Origin: Knoellia sinensis KCTC 19936 | GTDB taxonomy: Bacteria > Actinomycetota > Actinomycetes > Actinomycetales > Dermatophilaceae | Direction of reading: 5' to 3' | NCBI RefSeq assembly: GCF_000768705.1 | Contig: NZ_AVPJ01000001.1 | Coordinates: 248,001-312,000, forward strand | DNA length: 64,000 nt | Part shown: positions 43,655-52,990 of the stretch, one piece after another | Numbering within the stretch: the first letter of the stretch is position 1 | Layout: each line of letters begins with the position of its first letter | Notes under the pieces: generated by a model | Seen by the model: the letters and a program-made list of their open reading frames with translations, nothing else | Database searches by the model: none | What the model was told of the DNA's origin: nothing | Position numbers and translations under genes: made by a program

Positions 43655-44359
43655 ATGAAGCGTGGCGAGTGGGGGTGGGCCACAGGGTGCGCCCTCACCC
43701 TGTTGCTCGCAGCATGGGTCTCGGGTTCCGGACCGATCTCCGCGTTCACCACACCGACCCTGAGCGAGCCCACGGAGGACGAGTTCGGGGAGTTGGTCGA
43801 AGGCGACACCGGAGACAACCGCATGGGCGGTGTGGATGCCGGGCGAACCGCTGAGGCCAGCGACGCCGTGGTCGCGTTCGTCGCCTGGACCCTCCGCGTC
43901 CTTCTCGTGGTGATCGTGGTCGTCGTGGCTGCCCTGCTCATGGCCGCGATCCTGCGACGCCTGCGTCGCGACCCGGTGACCCCGAAGGAGGAGGTCGAGG
44001 CACCGGTCCTGCCCGATGTCCTGCTGGCCGGCCTGCGTGAGAGCGAAGCGCAGCTCGACCGTGGCACCTCAGAGGAGGCCGTCATCAACGCATGGCTGAC
44101 CCTCGAACGCACAGCCCTGGAGGTCGGCATCCCTGATGACGCCTCGCGAACCCCGAGCGAACTCGTGGCTGCGGTGCTCGGCGAGTACGACGTCGACAGA
44201 CCGTCCATCGACCGTCTTGCGAGCCTGTACCGAGAGGCACGGTTCTCGGTCCACCCCATCGGGGAAGGACACCGGGAGGCGGCGCGCGAGTCCCTGAAGC
44301 GCGTCCGCCAGGAGTTGACGCGTCCGCTCATGGCGATGGGTGGGAGCAGGCCAGAATGA
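43655..44359 (+). CDS. DUF4129 membrane protein
   Basis: 234 aa: N-terminal signal/membrane helix, extracellular acidic segment (TEDEFGELVEGDTGDNRMGG), second membrane helix (LRVLLVVIVVVVAALLMAAIL), and a cytoplasmic C-terminal DUF4129 domain with VINAWLTLERTALEVG and SLYREARFSVHPI. First gene of a five-gene coupled operon. ATG 43655 follows TAGGGT by 8 bp, so the longer ORF was rejected. The domain is usually linked to MoxR/DUF58 modules of unknown assembly function. Confidence 0.88.
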   Translation: MKRGEWGWATGCALTLLLAAWVSGSGPISAFTTPTLSEPTEDEFGELVEGDTGDNRMGGVDAGRTAEASDAVVAFVAWTLRVLLVVIVVVVAALLMAAILRRLRRDPVTPKEEVEAPVLPDVLLAGLRESEAQLDRGTSEEAVINAWLTLERTALEVGIPDDASRTPSELVAAVLGEYDVDRPSIDRLASLYREARFSVHPIGEGHREAARESLKRVRQELTRPLMAMGGSRPE

Positions 44360-44853
44360 TGCGCCGAATCATGGTGGCGCTGAGGGGTCGAGAGACCCTC
44401 GTTGCGATCGCAGCAGCCGCAGTGCTCGGGGTGTTGCTCACCCTTGCACCGGCTCTGGATCGCGTGCTGCTGCTCATCGCGTCCGTGGGAGCCCTGCTGT
44501 CGCTGGCCGCGCTCGGCACCTGGCTCGTGCGGGACCACCACGAGGTGGAGTGGACGACGAGCGCCGGCTCACCGGCTCGCGTCCGCGGCAGCGACCGTAG
44601 GGTCACCGTGCTGGCCCGGACCATCGACGGCGCCCTCTCCGGAGACGAAGCCGGGCGGCAGACCGTCCGGTCCGCCGTGCGGTCCGTGGCGGAATCCCGC
44701 CTCCACCAGCGAGGGCTCCCTCTCGACGTCTCCGACGTCACGGCCGCAGCCGCGCTGGGACCCGACCTCACGGCATACCTGAACTCTCCGACGGCACCAC
44801 AGGTCAACGAGAGACAACTCGCATCGTTCATCACCACCCTCGAGGAGATCTGA
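44356..44853 (+). CDS. Small membrane protein of the MoxR-DUF58 operon
   Basis: 165 aa with two adjacent N-terminal membrane helices (about residues 15-55) and a cytoplasmic C-terminal part of about 100 residues without recognised motifs. It overlaps the DUF4129 gene by 4 bp and is followed immediately by moxR. Proteins in this position are common in actinobacterial versions of the operon. Function unknown. Confidence 0.75.
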   Translation: MMRRIMVALRGRETLVAIAAAAVLGVLLTLAPALDRVLLLIASVGALLSLAALGTWLVRDHHEVEWTTSAGSPARVRGSDRRVTVLARTIDGALSGDEAGRQTVRSAVRSVAESRLHQRGLPLDVSDVTAAAALGPDLTAYLNSPTAPQVNERQLASFITTLEEI

Positions 44854-45861
44854 GTGACCGCAATGCCCACCCCCAGGCTCACCCTGAGCGAGGTCAGCGA
44901 CCTTTCGACGCGCATCCTCACCGCAGTCGAGGGAGCGGTCGTCGGGAAGCGCCCGAGCCTCGAGCTGGTCCTCGCCGGCATCCTGTCCGGTGGGCACGTG
45001 CTCATGGAGGACTTCCCCGGCCTCGGCAAGACCCTCGCCGCACGGTCCTTCGCGCAGGCACTGGGCATCGACTTCGCCCGCGCACAGTTCACCCCGGACC
45101 TGCTGCCGAGCGACCTCACCGGCGCCTTCATCTATGACCAGCGCAGCCACGAGTTCGTGTTCCGTCGGGGACCCCTCTTCACCCAACTGCTCCTCGCCGA
45201 CGAGATCAACCGCACACCACCCAAGACCCAGGCCGCGCTGCTCGAGGCCATGCAGGAGGGTCAGATCACCGTCGAGGGTGAGACCTTCGCCCTCGAGCAG
45301 CCGTTCCACGTTCTCGCGACGGCGAACCCGGTCGAGTACGAAGGCACCTACCCCCTGCCCGAGGCCCAGCTCGACCGGTTCCTTCTCCGTGTGTCCTTCG
45401 GCTACCCGGCCGCAGCGGAGGAGTGGGAAGTGCTGCGACGCCGTGTTGAGCGGCAGCAGGAAGCCCAGACGGTGCCTGCCGTCACGGACGCAAGTGGCCT
45501 CGTGGCGATGCAGGAGGCAGTCGAGACGGTGACGGTCGATGAGAGCGTTGGTCGCTACTGCGTCCGCCTCGCCGCCGCGACACGGTCGCACGAGAGTCTC
45601 GTCATGGGCGCATCTCCTCGCGGTTCCCTCGCGCTCATGCTCGTGAGCCGTGCGTATGCCGTGATTCAGGGCCGCGACTACGTCACCCCCGAAGACGTGA
45701 AGGCCGTTGCACACGCGGCGCTGGACCACCGGGTCACCGTGCGGCCAGAGCTCTGGATCAACGACGTCACCGCCGCGAGCGTCGTCACCGGGATCCTGTC
45801 CTCCGTGCCCACGCCGCTGCCGGCAGAGGGCGAGAGGCGGACCGGATTCGAGGGCCCGTGA
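44854..45861 (+). CDS. MoxR-type AAA+ ATPase
   Basis: 335-aa AAA+ chaperone-like ATPase. Walker A in [14 protein letters not shown], Walker B in LLLADEINR, sensor and pore region [17 protein letters not shown], and the [20 protein letters not shown] block of the MoxR family. MoxR proteins partner with DUF58 and von Willebrand-type proteins to help mature complexes. GTG 44854 follows the previous stop with no gap (an ATG 9 bp later is possible). Its stop overlaps the DUF58 gene. Confidence 0.92.
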   Translation: MTAMPTPRLTLSEVSDLSTRILTAVEGAVVGKRPSLELVLAGILSGGHVLMEDFPGLGKTLAARSFAQALGIDFARAQFTPDLLPSDLTGAFIYDQRSHEFVFRRGPLFTQLLLADEINRTPPKTQAALLEAMQEGQITVEGETFALEQPFHVLATANPVEYEGTYPLPEAQLDRFLLRVSFGYPAAAEEWEVLRRRVERQQEAQTVPAVTDASGLVAMQEAVETVTVDESVGRYCVRLAAATRSHESLVMGASPRGSLALMLVSRAYAVIQGRDYVTPEDVKAVAHAALDHRVTVRPELWINDVTAASVVTGILSSVPTPLPAEGERRTGFEGP

Positions 45862-47285
45862 GCGGCGAGCGCGAGGCACCCCACGACGACTCCGCCGACG
45901 GCGCGACCCTGTCGTCCGAGCCGCCGGCGGGCAGCGAGCTGTTCGGTGAGTGGCGCCCCACACCGGCCCACGCCCGCGTCGTCGTGGTGGGCCTGCTCCT
46001 GGTCAGCGCGGGGGTGCTCATGCGGCGCCCGGACGCGGTTGCGCTGGCCTCCCCGCTGGTCATCGTCGCCATGTGGTCCCACCTCCGACGGCCGACGACA
46101 GCACCGCTCGCCCGGGCGTGGCTGCGTCACACGGTGCTGCGAGAGGGGCAGACCACCGCGTGGACCGCGACGGTCGAGCCGGGTCCCGGAGTCGAGGAGG
46201 TCGGTCTGGCTGTCACCGAGACGGAGTTCATGCACTTCACCCCGACGAGTCAGGCTGTGGCAGCGGGAGACGTCCTCCAGGGACCGCGGCAACTCGACGT
46301 GTTCTGCCAGACCACGCGCTGGGGGCTGCGCGCCCTCGGGCCCGCGACGTTTGCCGTGAGTGGTGCCTTCGGTGCCCACGTGTGGGCGCCCGCGCCCGTG
46401 CATGCCCCACTCGTTCCGACTGTCCCCCTGCCAGAGGCCTTCTCGACCCGCTCCCCCACGCCGGACCCCGACGGACTCGTCGGTCGAAGTCGCTCGCGTC
46501 GTCACGGCGACGGCAGCGAACTGGCGGACGTGCGGGGTTTCCGGTTCGGTGACCGGCTACGCCGCATCCACTGGCCGGTCTCGGTGCGCACCGGAGAACT
46601 CCACGTCACCACGACCCTCTCGGACGAGGACAGCGAGATCCTGCTGCTCGTCGATGCCATGCAGGACCTGGGCCGGAGCACGGGCTACGACGGGGAGGGC
46701 AGCAGCCTCGACAACGGCGTGCGCGCAGCCGCTGCAGTGGCCGAGCACTATCTGCGCGCGGGAGACCGCGTCGGGCTGCAGGTTCTGGGCGCCCACCTGA
46801 GCCCACGGTTGTCGCCCGGGCTGGGGAGCAACCAACTGCGGCGCCTCCTCGACGTCCTGGCGCGGGTGCGGGTTGCCGACGGCGGCGTGGTCGACGAGAA
46901 GCGGCTGCGGGGTCAACTCCGGCATCCGATCTCGGCGGGAACGCTCGTCGTCTTCCTCACCCCCGCCGTGAACGTGCAGGTGCTCGCTCACGCGGCTCAG
47001 CTGGCGCGACGTGGCACATCCGTCATCGTCGTCGACACCTTGCCGCGGAGCATGGCGACCGGCGACCTCTCCGACGAGCAGCTGGGCGGTCTCGTCCCCG
47101 ATCAGGCGGTCACGGCGGGCGCCCGGTTGGCGTGGCGCCTCCGGCTCCTCGAGCGACAACGCGAGATGGCTCGAACCCTTCTCAGCGGCGTCCCGATCGT
47201 GACCTGGATCGGCCCCGGAACCCTCGACCTCGTCCTGCGCGACCTGTCCCGCAAGCGCCGATCACCGCGGATGGTAACCCGATGA
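45858..47285 (+). CDS. DUF58 domain protein
   Basis: 475 aa. Two N-terminal membrane helices (about residues 38-75), a beta-rich region, then the DUF58 signature RGFRFGDRLRRIHWPVSVRTGELHV and a von Willebrand-A-like fold (EILLLVDAMQDLG). DUF58 proteins are the usual partner of MoxR ATPases. Start GTG overlaps moxR by 4 bp and the end overlaps the next gene by ATGA. Confidence 0.9.
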   Translation: MSGEREAPHDDSADGATLSSEPPAGSELFGEWRPTPAHARVVVVGLLLVSAGVLMRRPDAVALASPLVIVAMWSHLRRPTTAPLARAWLRHTVLREGQTTAWTATVEPGPGVEEVGLAVTETEFMHFTPTSQAVAAGDVLQGPRQLDVFCQTTRWGLRALGPATFAVSGAFGAHVWAPAPVHAPLVPTVPLPEAFSTRSPTPDPDGLVGRSRSRRHGDGSELADVRGFRFGDRLRRIHWPVSVRTGELHVTTTLSDEDSEILLLVDAMQDLGRSTGYDGEGSSLDNGVRAAAAVAEHYLRAGDRVGLQVLGAHLSPRLSPGLGSNQLRRLLDVLARVRVADGGVVDEKRLRGQLRHPISAGTLVVFLTPAVNVQVLAHAAQLARRGTSVIVVDTLPRSMATGDLSDEQLGGLVPDQAVTAGARLAWRLRLLERQREMARTLLSGVPIVTWIGPGTLDLVLRDLSRKRRSPRMVTR

Positions 47286-47884
47286 CCTCACGTTCCCAGC
47301 ACGTGCTCCAGGGCGTGCTCGCGCTGACGTCCCTGGGACTCGCCGCCCTCACCCTCCTGACCGCATCGTCCGGGTCGTTTGTCCTCGCCCTCGTCGTCGT
47401 GGCCGTGACCCCGTTCGTGGCGCTCGAGCCGGGATCACGCCTCACGGCGTTGCTTCTCGGACTGCATGGAGCGCACTGGCTCACGAGCCACACGGTGCCC
47501 GACACGGCCCGTGAGTGGGCTCTCGTCTTCGTCACCGCCGCCGGGATGCTGGTGATCCACCTCGCCGCCTCGTTGGCCTGCACCCTCCCCAAGGCTGCAC
47601 CGATCCCGCGGGCGAGCGTGCGCCGGTGGCTCGCGCGGGCGGTCACCGTCCTCGCTCTGTCTCTCCCCGTGTGGGCGCTGCTGGTGGCGCAGTCCGCAGC
47701 GCTGCCCGACGGCGATGCGGTCGCCACCTACGGCGCCATCGCGGCCCTCGGCATCCTCGCATTCGCGCTCTGGTTGGCTCAGCAGTCCCACAAGGGTCAG
47801 TCGGCGATGGCACCCAAGGCGTCGGCTCTCGTGAGTTCCACGGGGATCTCGTCGAGCACGGACAGCAAGGAACGCTCCTCGTAG
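47282..47884 (+). CDS. Membrane protein at the end of the MoxR-DUF58 operon
   Basis: 200 aa with about five membrane segments; no family recognised. ATG 47282 overlaps the DUF58 stop as ATGA. The hydrophobic part ends near LWLAQQSHKG. The last ~30 residues (QSAMAPKASALVSSTGISSS to KERSS) are antisense to a decayed hemerythrin-like gene end on the minus strand, so the natural C-terminus may have been lost or extended. Confidence 0.7.
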   Translation: MTSRSQHVLQGVLALTSLGLAALTLLTASSGSFVLALVVVAVTPFVALEPGSRLTALLLGLHGAHWLTSHTVPDTAREWALVFVTAAGMLVIHLAASLACTLPKAAPIPRASVRRWLARAVTVLALSLPVWALLVAQSAALPDGDAVATYGAIAALGILAFALWLAQQSHKGQSAMAPKASALVSSTGISSSTDSKERSS

Positions 47885-47967
47885 CGGAAGTGGCTCTCCC
47901 AGATGCCTTTGCGCGGCCCTCAACTCGGCCGACCACGCCAGCGTCCGTTCGGCGTCGGTGTCAGGAG
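47797..47967 (-). pseudogene. Remnant of a hemerythrin-like (HHE) gene, 3' end only
   Basis: On the minus strand one frame reads TDAERTLAWSAELRAAQRHLGE. A one-base shift then continues as SHFRYEERSLLSVLDEIP up to a TGA at 47797-47799. HFRYEER with a preceding helix is the C-terminal signature of hemerythrin-like domains. No start or upstream part exists, because clpX begins its 3' end only 8 bp away. The fragment is frameshifted and overlaps the 3' end of a convergent gene. I read it as a relic left after a rearrangement. Confidence 0.5.
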
Positions 47968-47975
47968 ATGAGGGG

Positions 47976-49250
47976 CTAGGCCGTGCGCTTCCGCCGCTTG
48001 GGGCCGGACTCGCGCCGGACGATCGTCGGCAGGACGTTCTTGCGGACGACCTCGTCGGTGACGACGACCTTGGTGATCTCGTCGTCGCTGGGCACGTCGA
48101 ACATGACGGGCAGGAGGACTTCTTCCATGATGGCGCGCAGGCCACGAGCACCCGTGCCCCGGGCCAGAGCCTGCTCGGCAACAGCCTCGATCGCCTCGTC
48201 CGTGAACTCGAGTTCGACGCCGTCGATGCGGAACATCTTTTCGTACTGCTTCACGAGAGCGTTGCGCGGCTCGGTCAGGATCTGCACGAGGGCAGCCGTG
48301 TCGAGGGGCGAGACCGTGGTGATGACCGGAAGGCGTCCGATGAACTCGGGGATCAGTCCGAACTTCATCAGGTCCTCGGGCATGACCTCGTGGATCGACT
48401 CGGCCAGATCCTTCGGCGTGTGCAGCTCGGAGCCGAAGCCCAACCCCTTCTTGCCGTTGCGCGACTCGATGAGCTTCTCGAGGCCGGCGAACGCGCCGCC
48501 GACGATGAAGAGCACATTGGTCGTGTCGATCTGGATGAACTCCTGGTGCGGGTGCTTGCGCCCACCCTGGGGCGGCACGCTGGCCGTCGTGCCCTCGAGG
48601 ATCTTGAGGAGTGCCTGCTGCACGCCCTCACCCGACACGTCACGCGTGATCGACGGGTTCTCACTCTTGCGAGCGATCTTGTCGACCTCGTCGATGTAGA
48701 TGATCCCGGTCTCGGCCTTCTTGACGTCGTAGTCGGCGGCCTGGATGAGCTTCAGAAGGATGTTCTCGACATCCTCGCCGACGTAGCCGGCCTCGGTCAG
48801 AGCGGTCGCGTCGGCGATGGCGAACGGGACGTTGAGCATCTTGGCGAGGGTCTGCGCGAGGTAGGTCTTGCCGCAGCCGGTCGGCCCGATGAGGAGGATG
48901 TTGGACTTGGCGATGTCGACGTGGTCGGCGTCCTTCTTGCCGATGACGTCGCCGGCCTGGATGCGCTTGTAGTGGTTGTAGACCGCCACGGCGAGCGACC
49001 GCTTCGCGACGTCCTGGCCAATCACGTACTGCTCAAGGAAGTCGAAGATCTCGCGCGGCTTCGGGAGCTCATCGAGACCGCCGAGGTCGGAGGACTCCGC
49101 GAGCTCCTCCTCGATGATCTCGTTGCAGAGCTCGATGCACTCGTCACAGATGTAGACCGCCGGTCCGGCGATCAACTTCTTGACCTGCTTCTGGGACTTG
49201 CCACAGAACGAGCACTTCAGCAGGTCGCTGGTCTCTCCGACTCGTGCCAC
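47976..49250 (-). CDS. clpX: ATP-dependent Clp protease ATP-binding subunit ClpX
   Basis: AAA+ unfoldase that feeds substrates to ClpP1P2. 424 aa with the N-terminal C4 zinc-binding domain (Cys13, Cys16, Cys35, Cys38), Walker A in [15 protein letters not shown], Walker [13 protein letters not shown] and the pore and IGF-type regions further on. GTG start at 49250. In many actinobacteria it directly follows clpP2; here a secreted-protein gene and a terminator separate them, so it has its own promoter. Confidence 0.97.
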   Translation of the reverse strand: MARVGETSDLLKCSFCGKSQKQVKKLIAGPAVYICDECIELCNEIIEEELAESSDLGGLDELPKPREIFDFLEQYVIGQDVAKRSLAVAVYNHYKRIQAGDVIGKKDADHVDIAKSNILLIGPTGCGKTYLAQTLAKMLNVPFAIADATALTEAGYVGEDVENILLKLIQAADYDVKKAETGIIYIDEVDKIARKSENPSITRDVSGEGVQQALLKILEGTTASVPPQGGRKHPHQEFIQIDTTNVLFIVGGAFAGLEKLIESRNGKKGLGFGSELHTPKDLAESIHEVMPEDLMKFGLIPEFIGRLPVITTVSPLDTAALVQILTEPRNALVKQYEKMFRIDGVELEFTDEAIEAVAEQALARGTGARGLRAIMEEVLLPVMFDVPSDDEITKVVVTDEVVRKNVLPTIVRRESGPKRRKRTA

Positions 49251-49398
49251 TTGGCTGGGGTCCCTTCATCCAGACGGCTGGTGTGCCGCGCCCGACTCAC
49301 TGGCCGAGTCGTAGGGCGACACGTCCGACGCTACCTTCCAGCACCGTCGACGCAACCCATTGAACGCCTCCCACGGCTCGCGAGTCGCGCTTGTCCGC

Positions 49399-50034
49399 TC
49401 AGGGCAGAACGTCCCCGTGCTCGCTGCGACCCCCTCTGCGAAGGAGCACGACGCCCGCTCCGACGAGCGCCACGGCCGCGACCGCCAGGACGATCGGTCC
49501 CCACGGCGTGCCCTCGTCCGCGGGGGGCTGTCGGTCCGTCGCCTCGCCGGGAGACGTGGACCCCGGCGCGCTCGTCGCGGGAGCCGGGCCCGATCCCGCG
49601 GGGATGACTGGACGACCTGGACCCGCGACGGCCTCGACCTCGGTGACGTAGTCCGCGCGCGCCTCTTGGGTGCCGGCGCACAGACCCGTGGATGCCCCGT
49701 CGGGCTCGTCCTTGACGAAGAACACCATCGGGCGCCCCACCTCCTCGTCGATCCCGCAGGAGGCCTCACCGCGCGGGGACCACACGACCTCCCGGCGCGC
49801 CGTGTCGCCCTGAATGCGCAGGCTGACGTCCACGGTGAAGGGCACAGACTTGAGGACTCCGCCGCCCCGCTCCGTCTTGCCGACAGCAGCGATGGTGCCG
49901 ACGAAGATCCGATCTGCTTGGGCGACATGCGTGTTCATGTCCATGCTCGCGCAGGAGCACGCCATCGCAGGCGGAGCGGGCGCCACGAGGAACCCAGCCG
50001 TGACGAGGAGAGCGAACACGAGAAGTCGTCGCAT
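49399..50034 (-). CDS. Secreted CxC (TIMP/NTR-like) membrane-anchored protein
   Basis: 211 aa. Signal peptide (about 1-25) followed directly by CSCASMDMNTHVAQADRIFVGTI, a start like that of netrin/TIMP-type domains, where the mature N-terminal CxC is buried in a disulfide. Two further Cys (EASCGIDEE, GLCAGTQ) could complete two bridges. After a Pro/Ser linker comes one membrane helix (GPIVLAVAAVALVGAGVVLLRR). ATG 50034 has GAAGGGG just upstream; the longer ORF was rejected. Function unknown. It interrupts clpP2-clpX. Confidence 0.75.
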   Translation of the reverse strand: MRRLLVFALLVTAGFLVAPAPPAMACSCASMDMNTHVAQADRIFVGTIAAVGKTERGGGVLKSVPFTVDVSLRIQGDTARREVVWSPRGEASCGIDEEVGRPMVFFVKDEPDGASTGLCAGTQEARADYVTEVEAVAGPGRPVIPAGSGPAPATSAPGSTSPGEATDRQPPADEGTPWGPIVLAVAAVALVGAGVVLLRRGGRSEHGDVLP

Positions 50035-50088
50035 GCCCCTTCGACGTCGGAGCAGCCGCCGGGGTTCCCCGGGGCCGGAAAACGGCGC

Positions 50089-50121
50089 ATGCCGTCCGCT
50101 CACGAGGTGAGCGGACGGCAT
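50089..50121 (-). terminator. Hairpin with GTATGCC-type arms after clpP2
   Basis: A 15-bp perfect stem (ATGCCGTCCGCTCAC at 50089-50103, complement at 50107-50121) with a 3-base GAG loop, 26 bp past the clpP2 stop. One arm ends GGCATAC; the other reads GCATGCC, a one-base deviation. Confidence 0.8.
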
Positions 50122-50147
50122 ACACCGGTGTCGTTCAGACGTGGGGA

Positions 50148-50807
50148 TCAGTCCTCGAGGGCGGCCTTGCGGGACGCGAGAACCTCGTCGATCAGGCCGT
50201 ACTCCTTCGCGGCGTCCGCCGACAGGATCTTGTCGCGCTCGATGTCCTTGCGGACGAGTTCGACGTCGCGCCCCGAGTGCAGGGCGATGGTGTCCTCGAG
50301 CCACTCACGCATGCGGAGCACCTCGTTGGCGTGGATCTCGAGGTCGGAGGCCATACCGCCCGTGCCCTCGATCGCCGGCTGGTGGATGAGGACGCGGGAG
50401 TTGGGCAGGGCGTATCGCTTGCCCGGGGCTCCCGCGCCGAGCAGCACCGCAGCAGCCGAGGCCGCCTGACCGATGACGAACGTCTGCACGTCGGGACGGA
50501 TGTATTGCATCGTGTCGTAGATCGCGGTCATCGCGGTGAACGAACCACCGGGACTGTTGATGTACATGAGGATGTCGCGGTCCGGGTCCTGCGACTCGAG
50601 CACGATGAGCTGCGCCATGACGTCATCGGCGGAGGCGTCGTCGACCTGCACCCCGAGGAAGATGATGCGGTCCTCGAAGAGCTTGGTGTAGGGGTCGGTC
50701 CGCTTCATGCCGTACGAGGTGCGCTCCTCGAACTGCGGCAGGATGTAGCGGCTCGACGGGCCGGGGACGGCGAGCCCGCTCGGGCGGGTCGGGTAGTTCA
50801 CGTTCAT
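50148..50807 (-). CDS. clpP: ATP-dependent Clp protease proteolytic subunit ClpP2
   Basis: Serine peptidase subunit of the ClpP1P2 tetradecamer. 219 aa with a long N-terminal propeptide-like part, catalytic Ser117 ([11 protein letters not shown]), His142 (LIHQPA) and Asp192 (RDKILSA). The [10 protein letters not shown] oxyanion motif is present. It follows clpP1 by 29 bp. Actinobacterial ClpP1 and ClpP2 are both needed for activity. Confidence 0.96.
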   Translation of the reverse strand: MNVNYPTRPSGLAVPGPSSRYILPQFEERTSYGMKRTDPYTKLFEDRIIFLGVQVDDASADDVMAQLIVLESQDPDRDILMYINSPGGSFTAMTAIYDTMQYIRPDVQTFVIGQAASAAAVLLGAGAPGKRYALPNSRVLIHQPAIEGTGGMASDLEIHANEVLRMREWLEDTIALHSGRDVELVRKDIERDKILSADAAKEYGLIDEVLASRKAALED

Positions 50808-50836
50808 GTCTCTCTCTCGTCTCCCTGGTCGCCTGG

Positions 50837-51460
50837 TCAGTCGGTGACCGGGTTGTCGGACGCCTTGCCGGCCTGGTCCGCACGCGAGAAGACGTGGTCC
50901 ACGAAGCCGTAGTCCTTCGCCTCCTCCGCCGTGAACCAGCGGTCGCGGTCGGAGTCGGCCTCGATCTGCTCCGGCGTCTGCCCCGTGTGCTGGGCAATGA
51001 GGTCGGCCATCTGCTTCTTGATGTGGAGCAGCTGCTCGGCCTGGATCTTGATGTCGGATGCCGTGCCCCCGATGCCGCCGGACGGCTGGTGCATCATGAC
51101 GCGGGCGTGCGGCGTGGCGTAGCGCTTACCGGGAGTGCCCGCGGAGAGCAGGAACTGGCCCATCGAGGCGGCCATGCCCATGGCAACCGTCGCGACGTCG
51201 TTGGGCACCCACTGCATGGTGTCGAAGATCGCCATGCCGGCGGTCACCGATCCACCGGGGCTGTTGATGTAGAGCCAGATGTCCTTGTCGGAGTCCTCCG
51301 CGGCGAGCAGGAGCATCTGCGCACAGATCGCGTTGGCGTTCTCGTCACGCACCTCGGAGCCGAGGAAGATGATCCGCTCCTTGAGGAGGCGGTTGTAGAT
51401 GCTGTCGTCGAGGCCGAGCTTGTCGCCCGGACCGGCTGCGACGATCTCGTTGCTGCTCAC
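50837..51460 (-). CDS. clpP: ATP-dependent Clp protease proteolytic subunit ClpP1
   Basis: 207 aa, first of the clpP pair. Catalytic Ser99 ([11 protein letters not shown]), His124 (MMHQPSG) and Asp173 (DRDRWFTA) are intact, with [13 protein letters not shown] start with GCAGGAGCGA upstream. It normally follows tig directly; here an MFS exporter and a LacI regulator gene lie between. Confidence 0.96.
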   Translation of the reverse strand: MSSNEIVAAGPGDKLGLDDSIYNRLLKERIIFLGSEVRDENANAICAQMLLLAAEDSDKDIWLYINSPGGSVTAGMAIFDTMQWVPNDVATVAMGMAASMGQFLLSAGTPGKRYATPHARVMMHQPSGGIGGTASDIKIQAEQLLHIKKQMADLIAQHTGQTPEQIEADSDRDRWFTAEEAKDYGFVDHVFSRADQAGKASDNPVTD

Positions 51461-51583
51461 GCTGGTCGCTCCTGCCGTGATGGGTGGTCTTGCCTTTCGC
51501 TGACCCTAACGCGCGGCTCCTCCCGCGCACTCCCGGTCCCGGCCCGTGTTCGCCCTGAGCACAAAAGCGCAGGGGTATGCCGG

Positions 51584-52852
51584 TCAGCTCGCGCCGCGCG
51601 CTGGTTCCGCCTGCGCGGTGGTCGGGTCCGTCCGAGCCGGCTCCCGCACCGACTCGAGGATGACCTGGACGAGCAGGGCCATGGTGCCCACGGCGAGCAG
51701 GCTGCGCAGGACGCCGACGTGGTCGCCCAGGAAGCCGAGGGCCGGCGGCCCGGCAATGAACGCGAGGTAGCCGATGGTGGCGACGACCGACATCCTCGCT
51801 CCGGCCCGCTGGGGGTCGTCGGCGCTGGCGCTCATGCCCACGGGGAAGCCGAGCGAGACGCCGACGCCCCAGATCGCGGCGCCGATGAAGGCCATCCACG
51901 GGGTCCCGAAGATGACGAGCACCGACCCGACGACGGCCAGCGCGAAGGTGGCACGCAGGACAGGGACGCGACCGTAGGTGTCGAGCCACCGGGTGCCGAG
52001 CAGCCGCCCGAGGGTCATGAAGCTGAGGAAGGTGGCGAAGCCGAGCACACCCGCCCAGGCAGGGAGCTCGTGGCCCTCGACGAAAGCCACCGCGAGCCAG
52101 TCGTTGGCAGTCCCCTCGGTGAACGCGGCGACCAGCACGACGAGGCCGATGCGGAGGGTGCGTGGCTCGAGCCACGCCGACCTCGCCGGGCTGCGGTCAG
52201 TCGTTGGCAGCCCGCCTGTTGCGGCGCGCTCGTTGACCGGTTCCTTCGCGTCACTGAACTCCAGCTCGCGCGGAAGGAAGCTGCGCAGGGCCCAGAAGCC
52301 GAGAGCCGTGACGGTCAGGGCCGAGAGGAGAAGGTGTGGGAGAAGTGGGATGCCCGCCCACGACATGCCGGACCCGACCAGCGCGGACGCGACTGTGCCG
52401 CCACTGAACGCAGCATGGAACTGGGGCATGACCGTCTGTCCGAGCATCCGCTCGACCACCGCACCCTCGAGGTTCATGGTGACGTCCCAGACCCCGATGC
52501 CCGTACCCACGAGGAACAGGCCCGCCGCCACGACAGCGGAGGACTGCGCGAGGTCGACGCCCAACCCGACGGTGGCAAAACCCAGCAAGCTCAGGAGCAT
52601 CCCCACCCGGATCGTGGGGACGACCCCGAACTTCGCCGCGATGCGACCCGTCGACGGCAGCGCGACGAGGGAGCCCGCCGACATCGCCAGGAGCACCATC
52701 CCGAGCTGGCCTGCGGACAGCCCCAGCGTTGCCTTGACGTCGGCGATCCGCGATGCCCAACTCGCGAACGCCACTCCGGAGGCAGTGAACACCACGAACA
52801 CGGCGGTTCGGGCGCGAGCGACATGTTCGCGGGGCAGGGTGGCGTTGCTCAC
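51584..52852 (-). CDS. MFS transporter
   Basis: Secondary transporter of 422 aa with about twelve membrane helices. The GxLxD-like loop after TM2 (SLVALPSTGRIAAKFG) and a central cytoplasmic loop (about 190-220) fit the major facilitator superfamily. It resembles predicted drug or sugar-efflux members; the substrate is unknown. GTG 52852 has GAAGGAA about 9 bp upstream. It is divergent from a LacI-type regulator, with two operator-like elements between them. Regulation by that repressor is therefore likely. The pair is inserted between tig and clpP1. Confidence 0.88.
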   Translation of the reverse strand: MSNATLPREHVARARTAVFVVFTASGVAFASWASRIADVKATLGLSAGQLGMVLLAMSAGSLVALPSTGRIAAKFGVVPTIRVGMLLSLLGFATVGLGVDLAQSSAVVAAGLFLVGTGIGVWDVTMNLEGAVVERMLGQTVMPQFHAAFSGGTVASALVGSGMSWAGIPLLPHLLLSALTVTALGFWALRSFLPRELEFSDAKEPVNERAATGGLPTTDRSPARSAWLEPRTLRIGLVVLVAAFTEGTANDWLAVAFVEGHELPAWAGVLGFATFLSFMTLGRLLGTRWLDTYGRVPVLRATFALAVVGSVLVIFGTPWMAFIGAAIWGVGVSLGFPVGMSASADDPQRAGARMSVVATIGYLAFIAGPPALGFLGDHVGVLRSLLAVGTMALLVQVILESVREPARTDPTTAQAEPARGAS

Positions 52853-52886
52853 GGTGATGCGGTTCCTTCTCGGCTTCCCGCCGCCT

Positions 52887-52930
52887 TACCGGGCAGTAAG
52901 TGCTGTGTGTACCTCACTTACGGCCCGGTA
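52887..52930. promoter_or_regulatory. Inverted repeat upstream of the MFS gene
   Basis: TACCGGGCAGTAAGTG (52887-52902) pairs with 52915-52930 with one mismatch across 12 bases. Each arm also contains a smaller dyad (CTTAC-N6-GTAAG; CTTACGG-CCGGTAG). It may be a regulator binding site for the MFS promoter or a leader hairpin. Confidence 0.55.
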
Positions 52931-52962
52931 GGGGCGGGGTTCAAGCGCGCGGTGGTTGGCGG

Positions 52963-52978
52963 ATCGAATCGATTCGAT
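52963..52978. promoter_or_regulatory. LacI-type operator, 16-bp perfect palindrome
   Basis: ATCGAATCGATTCGAT has a central CG like most LacI-family operators. It lies in the spacer between TTGGCG (52956-52961) and TAGTCT (52978-52983), the -10 box of the lacI-type gene, which ends 7 bp before its ATG. Autorepression and joint control of the divergent MFS gene are likely. Confidence 0.75.
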
Positions 52979-52990
52979 AGTCTGATCCTC

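Noticed and set aside
50894-52990. Long N-terminal extension of the LacI-type regulator
   Set aside because: It is antisense to clpP1 and the MFS gene; the true start with HTH lies at 52991 behind a promoter and operator.
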